From assembly GCF_000185845.1 (NCBI RefSeq), contig NZ_GL629647.1, positions 2,296,071-2,354,496 on the forward strand: DNA of 58,426 nt. The letters run 5' to 3'. The stretch is from Segatella salivae DSM 15606 (GTDB lineage: Bacteria; Bacteroidota; Bacteroidia; Bacteroidales; Bacteroidaceae). Every line of letters begins with the position of its first letter. Within the stretch, counting starts at the first letter, position 1. The position numbers were made by a program, and so were the translations under genes. A model generated the notes under the pieces. That model had not been told where the DNA came from. It saw nothing but the letters and a program-made list of their open reading frames with translations, and ran no database searches. Below are positions 45,323 through 53,320 of this stretch, in pieces.

Positions 45323-46324
45323 TTATCGCGTGCCGTCACGTTTCTTCCAGTCGTCTTTCTCATAGCTATTTGGGTAGGTTGTAGGATAGAGCACTTGCCC
45401 TCCACGCTCACGAATGTAGGTATCGAACTTGCGTTGGCCTTCATAAAGCACGATGATGCGTGCGCCATTACGAAGATGATTGTACTCCGTGTTACCACCA
45501 GAAAAGCGGCCATGCGCCAAGAGTACATGGTAATACATCAGTGAGTAGTCGTTATCATGGTCATGACCACAAAAGACTCCCATCACATCGCCCATTGATC
45601 TGAGGGCTGAAAACATACCACTATTGAGATTAGGTGCGTAAGCTCGTTCCATTCTTGTACCGATAAGAGTCACTTGAGTGTTGGCAACGGCATCGTTATA
45701 TTCGGGTAATGGATAGTGCATAAACATCAAAGCAGGTATAGGTTTGCCTCCATTCTCACGCTTGAATGAGGCAGCCCAGTTGCGATAACGACCGATTTGA
45801 TTCCACGTAAGCCATTGATATCCACCCACACCAGGCATCTTACAATACTCATGTGTATCCATTCCATAAATCACAGCGGCTGTCTTTGCGCCGTCAGACG
45901 ACTTGATTGGCAACGCGAAGTCAAGTGCGTTTCCATTGCGTTTTGGCTGTACACAGTAAGTGTTTTGTTGCGCTTGGTCATACAATTGGCTTACAGGCGT
46001 GCCCTGTTCTGGGTCATGATTGCCCAAGAGATAACAGAAAGGAACCTTTAAATCAGACATGATATTGAGGATTTGTTGTAGGCACATGTCTCCCGGTTTG
46101 GAATAGATTACGTCGCCAGTAAGGACGATTAAGTCGGGCTGTTCAGCCTTTACAATCTCATAAAGGCAATCAGTTGCCTGACGAGATGCAGGATTTCCTA
46201 ACTTATAATGTAAGTCCGTAAACTGTATTATCTTGAATTTTCCATCCTTAAACTTTAGGTTTTGTGCGCTCATTGCTATCGCAAAACACATGAATAACCA
46301 ACCAATAATTGTTCTTTTCATCAT
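45323..46324 (-). CDS. Secreted calcineurin-like metallophosphoesterase
   Basis: 333 residues. The signal peptide ends at AIAMSAQ. Metal-binding motifs are FTDLHYK, VLTGDVIYS, LLGNHDPEQ, MFMHYPLPEY and FCGHDHDND. The family includes purple-acid-phosphatase-like and 5'-nucleotidase-like esterases of the periplasm. Two possible starts lie one codon apart. Divergent from the Crp/Fnr gene. Confidence 0.92.
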   Translation of the reverse strand: MMKRTIIGWLFMCFAIAMSAQNLKFKDGKFKIIQFTDLHYKLGNPASRQATDCLYEIVKAEQPDLIVLTGDVIYSKPGDMCLQQILNIMSDLKVPFCYLLGNHDPEQGTPVSQLYDQAQQNTYCVQPKRNGNALDFALPIKSSDGAKTAAVIYGMDTHEYCKMPGVGGYQWLTWNQIGRYRNWAASFKRENGGKPIPALMFMHYPLPEYNDAVANTQVTLIGTRMERAYAPNLNSGMFSALRSMGDVMGVFCGHDHDNDYSLMYYHVLLAHGRFSGGNTEYNHLRNGARIIVLYEGQRKFDTYIRERGGQVLYPTTYPNSYEKDDWKKRDGTR

Positions 46325-46397
46325 AAATCAATACTTATTTCTCGGTAAAGTTATAGCTTTTTTCGGTGTAGTGAATCATTAATAGGCTTTTTATTAC

Positions 46398-46405
46398 TAA
46401 ATTTG
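46398..46405 (+). promoter_or_regulatory. -7 promoter element (TAAATTTG) of the Crp/Fnr gene
   Basis: It fits TAnnTTTG, 30 bases before the ATG. Confidence 0.55.
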
Positions 46406-46434
46406 CACTATTATAACAAATCGCAATCCAAAGC

Positions 46435-47106
46435 ATGACAAACGACCAAATGATGCAAGTCTTGCAGAAATGTCCACTCTTTGCGGGCATGAGTACACTC
46501 AGTATAGACCTCGCATTGGGCAATATCAGCTACCAAATCATAAACTTTGCACCGCGCGATGTGTACACTTTGGCTGGTATGCCCTGTAGGTTTGCCGACA
46601 TAGTACTTAGCGGAAGTCTCATCTGCCGTATGGTTTCACTCAGTGGAAAGCAAGTGGAGGTGACACGACTTCGGCCGGGTAACCTCATTGCACCAGCCTT
46701 TATCTTTGCTAAAAACAATAGTATGCCCGTGAGTGTAGAGACAGATTCCGAGGTGACACTACTGAGAATGACTCCCCAAACACTGAAAAAGCTTATTGAT
46801 GATGACGCAGATATTCGCATGAACTATATTCGTTCGTTGTCGAATATCGATGTGTTCTTGACGCATAAGATGAAGGTTCTGAGTCTGTTTACAGTCAGAG
46901 AAAAGGTTGCTTACCTGCTACTTGAGCGTGCAGGAGAGCAAAACTCCAACACCATTCGCCTTACTCGAAGTCGTCAAGAGATAGCCGACTCGTTTGGAAT
47001 ACAGAAGTTTTCGCTCCTAAGAGTACTCAGTGAATTTGAGAAAGAGGGTGTTATTCGCGTAGATGGAAAGACAATTGAGATAATAGATCGAAGCCGTTTG
47101 AAATGA
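46435..47106 (+). CDS. Crp/Fnr family transcriptional regulator
   Basis: 223 residues. The N-terminal cyclic-nucleotide-binding-like fold (FAGMSTLSIDLALG to VTLLRMTPQTLKKL) is followed by a long helix and a winged helix with recognition region RSRQEIADSFGIQKFSLLRVL. The clustered N-terminal cysteines of true FNR are missing, so direct oxygen sensing by an Fe-S cluster is unlikely. It overlaps the next gene by four bases. The pfl genes 2.2 kb further on are possible targets, but no evidence in sequence shows this. Confidence 0.92.
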   Translation: MTNDQMMQVLQKCPLFAGMSTLSIDLALGNISYQIINFAPRDVYTLAGMPCRFADIVLSGSLICRMVSLSGKQVEVTRLRPGNLIAPAFIFAKNNSMPVSVETDSEVTLLRMTPQTLKKLIDDDADIRMNYIRSLSNIDVFLTHKMKVLSLFTVREKVAYLLLERAGEQNSNTIRLTRSRQEIADSFGIQKFSLLRVLSEFEKEGVIRVDGKTIEIIDRSRLK

Positions 47107-48671
47107 TATTCCATCCACTTGATGCCTCAACGCATGTGCTTCCGGAACGCATGAACAATCCGTTCTACTATAAACCAGATGCGCTTTGTCGTGCAGCAGC
47201 AAGCGAAGTGCAGCGCAAAATAGTAGCATCGGCACCTGAATTCAAAGCCGAAATAGACCAAGGAAAGATGTTTGGCGTGCTGATTGTAAAGAAAGGGCGC
47301 GACATTGGCTATCTCTCGGGCTACAGCGGACAGATTAATGGCCGAAGCGATTGGCCCGGATTTGTGCCAGCAGTGTTTGACTATTTGCAGCCAAATGGCT
47401 ATTTCAAGCAGCACGAAGCTATGATTTCAGCACTCAACGAGCGTATTAATGCCCTTGAAAATAGCCGTGAATTGGAAGTGGCAAGGCAGCAATGGCACGA
47501 CGAAGTGGATGAGGCAGAAAGGGAGATTGAGGCTTTTAAGGTGGAGATTAAACGTGAAAAAGAGGGCAGACCACAAGTGTTGACACCCGAAATGATAAGG
47601 CGTTCGCAGTTCCTAAAAGCCGAATTGCATCGAAAGAAAAAGCAGTTCGCTCAACAAATTGCAGCAAAGAGCGCTATGGTTGAAGCCATAGAAGCCGATA
47701 TCAACGCCCTAAAGACGGAACGACATCAACGGAGTGATGCACTGCAACGATGGCTTTTCAGTCATTTTCTGATGTTTGATGACAAAGGAAATCAAAAGAA
47801 CTTACTCGATATTTTCTATCCAATGGTGCCGCCTGCAGGTAGTGGTGAATGTTGTGAACCAAAGCTTTTGCAATATGCTTTCCGTCATCAGATGCAGCCA
47901 ATCAGTATGGCTATGTTCTGGTGGGGAGCCAGTCCACGGGAAGAAATACGTCATCATTTGCAATATTATCCGGCATGTAACGGCAAATGTAAACCGATAT
48001 TGCGGTGGATGTTGCATGGAATTGAAGTCGAAACCAACCCATTAGAGCAAGAGACGCATCAGACTTTGGAATGGATTTACGAGGATAATGACATCGCAGT
48101 TGTGTGTAAACCCGCGGGGATGTTAAGCGTTCCAGGGAAAAATCAGCGTGAAAGTGTGCGCTCGCTTGTGTTGCATCGTCATCCCGAAGCAACGGGTCCA
48201 CTGATTGTTCACCGTCTCGACATGGCCACAAGTGGGCTACTTGTTGTGGCACTTAATGTTGAATCGTATGTTAATCTGCAACAACAGTTCAAGCAACATC
48301 ACGTGGAAAAACAATATGTTGCCTTGCTATCGGTGCCACACAAAGGGGCAAAGCATGGACAGATTTGTTTGCCGTTGCGTCCTGATTTGACTGACCGTCC
48401 ACGGCAAATTGTCGATAAAGTGCATGGCAAAGAGGCGGTAACTGACTATCAATTTATGGATGATTGTCGTGTGAAGTTATATCCGCGAACGGGTAGGACG
48501 CATCAACTTCGCATGCATTGTGCACATGCTGAGGGGCTCAACAACCCCATTCGAGGTGATGAACTCTATGGAACTGGGGCGCAAAGGCTTTTTCTTCATG
48601 CGGAAGAACTGGCATTTGACCATCCAAAAACAGGCAAAAGATTACACTTTGAGTGTCAGGCCCCATTCTGA
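47103..48671 (+). CDS. RluA-type pseudouridine synthase with long N-terminal extension
   Basis: 522 residues. The C-terminal half is a RluA catalytic domain: DNDIAVVCKPAGMLSVPGK, HRLDMATSGLLV with catalytic D373, and RTGRTHQLRMHCAH. The N-terminal 310 residues are an extension with a charged coiled coil (about 115-205, REIEAFKVEIKREKEGRP) and a cysteine-bearing part. This long form is known in Bacteroidota. It overlaps the Crp/Fnr gene by four bases (ATGA), so the two are translationally coupled. Target uridine unknown. Confidence 0.9.
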   Translation: MIFHPLDASTHVLPERMNNPFYYKPDALCRAAASEVQRKIVASAPEFKAEIDQGKMFGVLIVKKGRDIGYLSGYSGQINGRSDWPGFVPAVFDYLQPNGYFKQHEAMISALNERINALENSRELEVARQQWHDEVDEAEREIEAFKVEIKREKEGRPQVLTPEMIRRSQFLKAELHRKKKQFAQQIAAKSAMVEAIEADINALKTERHQRSDALQRWLFSHFLMFDDKGNQKNLLDIFYPMVPPAGSGECCEPKLLQYAFRHQMQPISMAMFWWGASPREEIRHHLQYYPACNGKCKPILRWMLHGIEVETNPLEQETHQTLEWIYEDNDIAVVCKPAGMLSVPGKNQRESVRSLVLHRHPEATGPLIVHRLDMATSGLLVVALNVESYVNLQQQFKQHHVEKQYVALLSVPHKGAKHGQICLPLRPDLTDRPRQIVDKVHGKEAVTDYQFMDDCRVKLYPRTGRTHQLRMHCAHAEGLNNPIRGDELYGTGAQRLFLHAEELAFDHPKTGKRLHFECQAPF

Positions 48672-48768
48672 TATCCATGGTATGATGGCGTGTTGGGCGG
48701 CATATAGCGGTGTGGTTTGCAACAACTGAAGTCATGAACTGACATTAAAATGTGGGAATATCGTCACA

Positions 48769-48801
48769 TTTGTTACTGTAAAATCATCGGCATTATAATT
48801 G
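48769..48801 (+). promoter_or_regulatory. Likely promoter of the cupin gene
   Basis: TTTG (48769-48772), 21 bases, TATAATTG (48794-48801), one mismatch from TAnnTTTG. The leader of about 75 bases carries the hairpin at 48827-48845. Confidence 0.5.
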
Positions 48802-48826
48802 CTGAAGACATATATGAGAAAAGGAA

Positions 48827-48845
48827 ATGACCTCAACGAGGTCAT
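48827..48845 (+). promoter_or_regulatory. Hairpin in the cupin mRNA leader
   Basis: ATGACCTC and GAGGTCAT form a perfect eight-base stem around AAC. No T run follows, so termination is unlikely. Confidence 0.55.
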
Positions 48846-48881
48846 GAAAACAAAGTATTTATCTATTAAAGTAAATTTATT

Positions 48882-49205
48882 ATGGCTACAATTGAAAAAG
48901 GAAAAGTATTTAAAGCAGCAGAAGTTATCGATTATACTAATGGTGGTGTGGTCAGTAAGGAGTTCATTCATAGTAACGCCGGCACTGTAACCTTGTTTAG
49001 TTTTGATGCTGGTCAGGGACTATCGGAACACACTGCACCCTTCGATGCGCTTATACAAGTCATTGAAGGAGTAATGCAACTGAACGTAGAAGGACAGGTT
49101 TTCAACATCAAAGCGGGTGAAACATTCATCATTCCAAGTGGTGCTCATCACTCGGTTAAAGCTGAAGAGCGCTTTAAGATGATGATAACCATGATTCGCG
49201 GATAA
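48882..49205 (+). CDS. Single-domain cupin protein
   Basis: 107 residues. Cupin motif 1 is SEHTAPFDALIQVIEGVMQL and motif 2 is FIIPSGAHHSVKAEE, with histidines suited to a metal site. Many such proteins have no known role; some act as sensors or isomerases. It lies immediately upstream of the pfl genes. Confidence 0.88.
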   Translation: MATIEKGKVFKAAEVIDYTNGGVVSKEFIHSNAGTVTLFSFDAGQGLSEHTAPFDALIQVIEGVMQLNVEGQVFNIKAGETFIIPSGAHHSVKAEERFKMMITMIRG

Positions 49206-49224
49206 ACGAATGATGAAGGGAGGA

Positions 49225-49263
49225 ACGGCGTTTTGTCTTGCTTTCTGCATTGACAGACGCCGT
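49225..49263 (+). promoter_or_regulatory. Stable hairpin upstream of pflB
   Basis: ACGGCG plus TTTGTC (49225-49237, one bulged T) pairs with GACAGA plus CGCCGT (49252-49263), twelve pairs. No T run follows, so it may be a leader structure of pflB or a processing site rather than a terminator. Confidence 0.65.
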
Positions 49264-49303
49264 AATATAAAGTTTTCAAGATATAAACTAAAAGGATTTT
49301 AAG

Positions 49304-51550
49304 ATGAGAAAAGAATGGAGAGGTTTCAAAGGAAACAAGTGGTTATCTGAAGTTAACATACGAGATTTCATTCAGAATAACTATACCAGCTATGAAGGGG
49401 ATGAGACTTTCTTAGCAGGACCGACCCATGCTACTGAGACATTGTGGCAGAAACTACGCGCACTTCAAAAGGAAGAGCGGGCCAAAGGCGGAGTTCTTGA
49501 CATGGAAACTGAAGTAGTTTCTGGGCTCACGACTTACGGACCAGGTTACATTGACCCTGAAACGAAGGACTTAGAACGCGTAGTTGGTTTGCAAACGGAT
49601 AAGCCATTGAAGCGTGCTTTCATGCCTTATGGGGGGATAAAAATGGCCGAACAAGCTTGTACTACCTATGGATATCAGCCGTCAGAAAAGCTACATCACA
49701 TCTTCTCTCAATACGTAAAGACCCACAATGACGGTGTCTTTGACGCGTATACTGATGAGATGAAGCACGTGCGTCATAACCATATACTTACTGGTTTGCC
49801 TGATACGTACGGACGAGGACGCATTGTTGGCGACTATCGTCGTGTTGCTTTGTATGGTATCGACTATTTGATTGCAGAGAAAAAGCGCGACCTTCAGAAC
49901 ATGGGTGACCGCGAAATGATTGATGAAGTGATTCGTCTTCGCGAGGAAGTAGCCATGCAAATCCGTGCATTACAAGGCTTAAAGGAGATGGCTTCCATAT
50001 ATGGCTTCGATATTTCTCAGCCTGCTAATGACGCAATTCAAGCCGTTCAATGGCTCTATTTCGGTTATCTTGGCGCTGTTAAGACTCAAAACGGCGCGGC
50101 AATGTCCGTTGGTCGCATCTCAACTTTCCTTGATATATACATGGAACGAGACATTCGGGAGGGTAAACTGACTGAAGAGGAGGCACAAGAACTTATCGAT
50201 CATCTCGTGATGAAGTTTAGAATGGTCAAGTTTGCACGCATTCCGTCTTATAATCAGCTGTTCTCTGGAGACCCAGTTTGGGCTACTCTCGAAGTGGCTG
50301 GTATGGGAATAGATGGTCGTTCGATGGTAACAAAGAGTGACTTCCGCTTCCTTCACACCCTCGAAAACATGGGACCATCACCTGAACCGAACCTTACGGT
50401 GTTGTATAGCAGCCGACTTCCTAAGGCATTCCGCCTTTATGCAGCGAAGATTTCGGTTAAAACCAGTTCGATACAATATGAGAATGACGATGTGATGCGA
50501 CCCATTTGGGGAGACGATTACTCGATATGTTGCTGTGTAAGTGCTACGCAAACAGGTAAGGAAATGCAGTTCTTCGGTGCGCGTGCTAACCTTGCTAAGG
50601 CGCTGCTTTATGCCATAAATGGAGGCGTAGACGGTCGAACACGCGAACAAGTTGGGCCTGCTTACCGACCCATTACAAGTGACATCATCTCGTATGATGA
50701 GTTCCTTCCCCGCTTCGATGATATGTTAGACTGGCTTGCTGGCATTTATGTTAAGACGTTAAATCTTATCCATTACATGCACGATAAGTACTTCTATGAG
50801 GCTGCAGAGATGGCACTTATCGACACAGATGTACGCCGTACCTTCGCAACGGGTATCGCAGGCTTTAGTCATGTGGTTGATTCTATCAGCGCAATCAAGT
50901 ATGCTAAGGTGCATGTTATACGCGATGAGTCGGGTTTTGCCAAGGACTATAAGACAGAAGGTGACTTCCCTCGTTATGGAAATGATGACGAACGAGCTGA
51001 CGAAATCGCTGTATGGCTGTTGAAAACCTTTATGAACAAGATTAAGAAATACCACACTTATCGCAACTCTGAGCCTACAACCAGCATCCTAACCATTACT
51101 TCTAATGTCGTATATGGCAAGTATACTGGTAACATGCCCGATGGTCGTCGTGCCGAAACTCCATTGGCACCAGGAGCTAATCCGTCTTATGGCGCAGAAC
51201 AAAATGGCTTGTTAGCTTCGCTGAACTCTGTGGCTAAGCTTCCTTATGAGTATGCTCTTGATGGTATATCTAATACACAAACCATCTCACCCGATGCCTT
51301 AGGACACGATGATGAGGAGCGTTCTCGCACGTTAGTTGGCGTGATGGACGGATATTTTGACCAGGGAGCACACCATCTAAACGTTAATGTCTTCGGCGTA
51401 GATAAGTTGAAAGACGCGATGGAACACCCCGAAAAGGAAGAATATCAGAACTTTACTATCCGCGTAAGTGGCTATGCTGTGAAGTTCATTGACCTCACAA
51501 GAGAGCAACAACTCGATGTGATTGCACGCCAGGCTCACGGCAGACTATAG
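49304..51550 (+). CDS. pflB: Formate C-acetyltransferase (pyruvate formate-lyase)
   Basis: 748 residues. The glycyl-radical site is G723 in RVSGYAVKF; the catalytic cysteines are C410-C411 in ICCCVSATQ (a third cysteine, C409, precedes them). It converts pyruvate and CoA to formate and acetyl-CoA without oxygen. The activase gene follows, separated by a hairpin. The start is preceded by AAAGGA, one of the better ribosome-binding sites here. Confidence 0.97.
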   Translation: MRKEWRGFKGNKWLSEVNIRDFIQNNYTSYEGDETFLAGPTHATETLWQKLRALQKEERAKGGVLDMETEVVSGLTTYGPGYIDPETKDLERVVGLQTDKPLKRAFMPYGGIKMAEQACTTYGYQPSEKLHHIFSQYVKTHNDGVFDAYTDEMKHVRHNHILTGLPDTYGRGRIVGDYRRVALYGIDYLIAEKKRDLQNMGDREMIDEVIRLREEVAMQIRALQGLKEMASIYGFDISQPANDAIQAVQWLYFGYLGAVKTQNGAAMSVGRISTFLDIYMERDIREGKLTEEEAQELIDHLVMKFRMVKFARIPSYNQLFSGDPVWATLEVAGMGIDGRSMVTKSDFRFLHTLENMGPSPEPNLTVLYSSRLPKAFRLYAAKISVKTSSIQYENDDVMRPIWGDDYSICCCVSATQTGKEMQFFGARANLAKALLYAINGGVDGRTREQVGPAYRPITSDIISYDEFLPRFDDMLDWLAGIYVKTLNLIHYMHDKYFYEAAEMALIDTDVRRTFATGIAGFSHVVDSISAIKYAKVHVIRDESGFAKDYKTEGDFPRYGNDDERADEIAVWLLKTFMNKIKKYHTYRNSEPTTSILTITSNVVYGKYTGNMPDGRRAETPLAPGANPSYGAEQNGLLASLNSVAKLPYEYALDGISNTQTISPDALGHDDEERSRTLVGVMDGYFDQGAHHLNVNVFGVDKLKDAMEHPEKEEYQNFTIRVSGYAVKFIDLTREQQLDVIARQAHGRL

Positions 51551-51581
51551 ACCAAAACTTCTCAATAGGGTTACTATATGC

Positions 51582-51620
51582 GCCCTCTGTCCTTTCTGTT
51601 CAAAGGGAGTGACGGAGGGC
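51582..51620 (+). promoter_or_regulatory. Hairpin between pflB and pflA
   Basis: GCCCTCTGTC (51582-51591) pairs with GACGGAGGGC (51611-51620), one G-U pair, with an inner CCTTT/AAAGG. It could lower pflA expression relative to pflB or stabilise the pflB mRNA. Confidence 0.6.
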
Positions 51621-51655
51621 GTCCTTTCAAATTAGGACATAAACATTTTGAAATC

Positions 51656-52438
51656 ATGAACAAGGATAATGCACTTCAAGGCTCGTCAACACGCTCTTCA
51701 CAAGGTCATGTGGGTTATGTTCACTCCATAGAGACCTTTGGTTCTGTCGATGGTCCAGGCATTCGATATATCATTTTCCTGCAAGGCTGCCCCATGCGCT
51801 GCCTGTTTTGTCACAATCCTGATACGTGGAAACAAAACAAAGTAAAGCCCATGACGGCCGATGAACTATTGGATCAGGCCGAACGTTATCGCACTTATTG
51901 GGGCGAAAAGGGTGGAATTACGATCAGCGGAGGCGAGGCTTTGCTGCAAATAGACTTCTTAATAGAGCTTTTAGAGAAAGCCCACGCACGACAAATCAAT
52001 ACTTGTCTTGACACATCGGCCCAGCCATTTACACGCAATGGCTTATGGTTCACGAAGTTTGAACGCCTGATGAAGGTCACCGATACAGTGCTATTAGACA
52101 TCAAACACATTCGAGATGAGGAACACCGCAAGCTAACAAAGTTCACAAACCATAACATCCTTGATTGTGCCCGCTATCTTTCTGAGATTCAAAAGCCTGT
52201 TTGGATACGTCACGTTCTTATTCCGGGAATCACTGACAACGATGAATATCTGCACGAACTTGCCGCTTTTCTCAACACGCTTCATAACATTGAGCGCATT
52301 GATATCTTGCCTTATCACACCTTAGGTACGTATAAATACGACGAACTTCACCTTGATTATCCCCTCAAAGGCGTTGAACCTCCGACACAAGAGCGCATTG
52401 ATAACGCAAATAAAATTATGGAGTCGGCCCTAAAATAG
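51656..52438 (+). CDS. pflA: Pyruvate formate-lyase-activating enzyme (radical SAM)
   Basis: 260 residues from MNKDNALQGSS. The frame is open from 51578, but that part covers the hairpin. The radical-SAM cluster is C45-x3-C49-x2-C52 (GCPMRCLFCHNPDTW), with SVDGPGIR before it and TISGGEALLQ after. It makes the glycyl radical on PflB. Downstream lies a composite repeat, without a clear terminator. Confidence 0.95.
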   Translation: MNKDNALQGSSTRSSQGHVGYVHSIETFGSVDGPGIRYIIFLQGCPMRCLFCHNPDTWKQNKVKPMTADELLDQAERYRTYWGEKGGITISGGEALLQIDFLIELLEKAHARQINTCLDTSAQPFTRNGLWFTKFERLMKVTDTVLLDIKHIRDEEHRKLTKFTNHNILDCARYLSEIQKPVWIRHVLIPGITDNDEYLHELAAFLNTLHNIERIDILPYHTLGTYKYDELHLDYPLKGVEPPTQERIDNANKIMESALK

Positions 52439-52479
52439 AAACATATGAGGAGACGAAAACGATGTGTTCTCCTAATAAT

Positions 52480-52860
52480 CTCAATGCATACAGCATTGAA
52501 TCTCCTTGCGGATGCTTCCCCGGGGGTGCCAAACGATAGCGCAGGCTACCCAAGGTTGAGGTGTTGTGTGTGGGGAACAACGCCATAGGTGTTACGCTTT
52601 CTAAGCGTAATCCACCATTAATTCCATCACTATAGCCATGCTTTCTTGGAAAAAGCTCAACACCTATGGCGTTGAATCCCAATGCAAACGCTCACCCGGG
52701 GTAGGCTCGTTCCTCGCCAACCCCGGGCTATCAAAAGCACAACTCGTACCGAGTTGCGTCGTTACAACATTCGCAATGCCAAATACATCCATTGGGATAC
52801 CGGCGCAATACCTACGGCGATATGTACCACTGTGAGTTTTGTTTGCAATCAAATTGTGTG
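52480..52860 (+). repeat. Composite hairpin repeat, copy 4 (most complete)
   Basis: Modules in order: stem TTACGCTT/AAGCGTAA (52592-52610), CTCAACACCTATGGCGTTGA, hairpin CCCGGGGT/ACCCCGGG, palindrome CTCGTACCGAG, ACATCCATTGG and CGGCGCAATACCTACGGC. A further half-degenerate hairpin region leads it. Open frames inside are not convincing. Confidence 0.85.
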
Positions 52861-52904
52861 CTATGGTATTGCGTTTCTATCTACATTATTATTTAACCCA
52901 TGAG

Positions 52905-52975
52905 TAATGATAAAATGATTTGCGTCAAAACACGTGATAAAGTGATGCAAAGCGTGTGGTAATTTGCCTGCAATT
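52905..52975 (+). repeat. Degenerate 22-25 base tandem array
   Basis: It starts AAATGATTTGCGTCAAAACA and decays after three units. 52976-53234 shows nothing definite. Confidence 0.6.
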
Positions 52976-53234
52976 GTGAGGTTGTTTGCATGGTTTTGAT
53001 AGGCTGTTTGTAAGTGATTGTATTACAAGAAGATAGTTTTCATGGATTGATTTTATCTTAATGGAGGCACTTTCCAATATAAAAGGAGGAACGATTTATG
53101 TCTATATGGAAGTGAAAATACAGTGTGGGTTTTGGTCAAACGATTTATGTTATCATCCGCTATGAATGAAAATTTACGACAAGAGGAGTGTAATAGGTTT
53201 TTCATTCGTATGTGATTAGGCATGAAGGGAGCAT

Positions 53235-53270
53235 AAAAAAGAGGCCCCCGGATATCACATCCAAGGGCCA
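53235..53270 (-). terminator. Terminator of the sus operon
   Basis: On the minus strand GGCCCTTGGAT (53269-53259) pairs with ATCCGGGGGCC (53253-53243), with two G-U pairs, followed by a T-rich run. Confidence 0.88.
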
Positions 53271-53320
53271 TCTTCATTCTTTAATTCATGAAAATCCTGT
53301 AAAACAGGTAATTCTTTCTT

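Noticed and set aside
46435..47106. True oxygen-sensing FNR
   Set aside because: The N-terminal cysteine cluster needed for the Fe-S centre is absent.
48799..48990. 63-codon reading frame overlapping the cupin gene
   Set aside because: It runs through the leader hairpin and is in another frame over the real cupin start.
51578..51655. Longer N-terminus of PflA
   Set aside because: The extra 26 codons cover a stable hairpin and have no counterpart in activases; ATG at 51656 fits family length.
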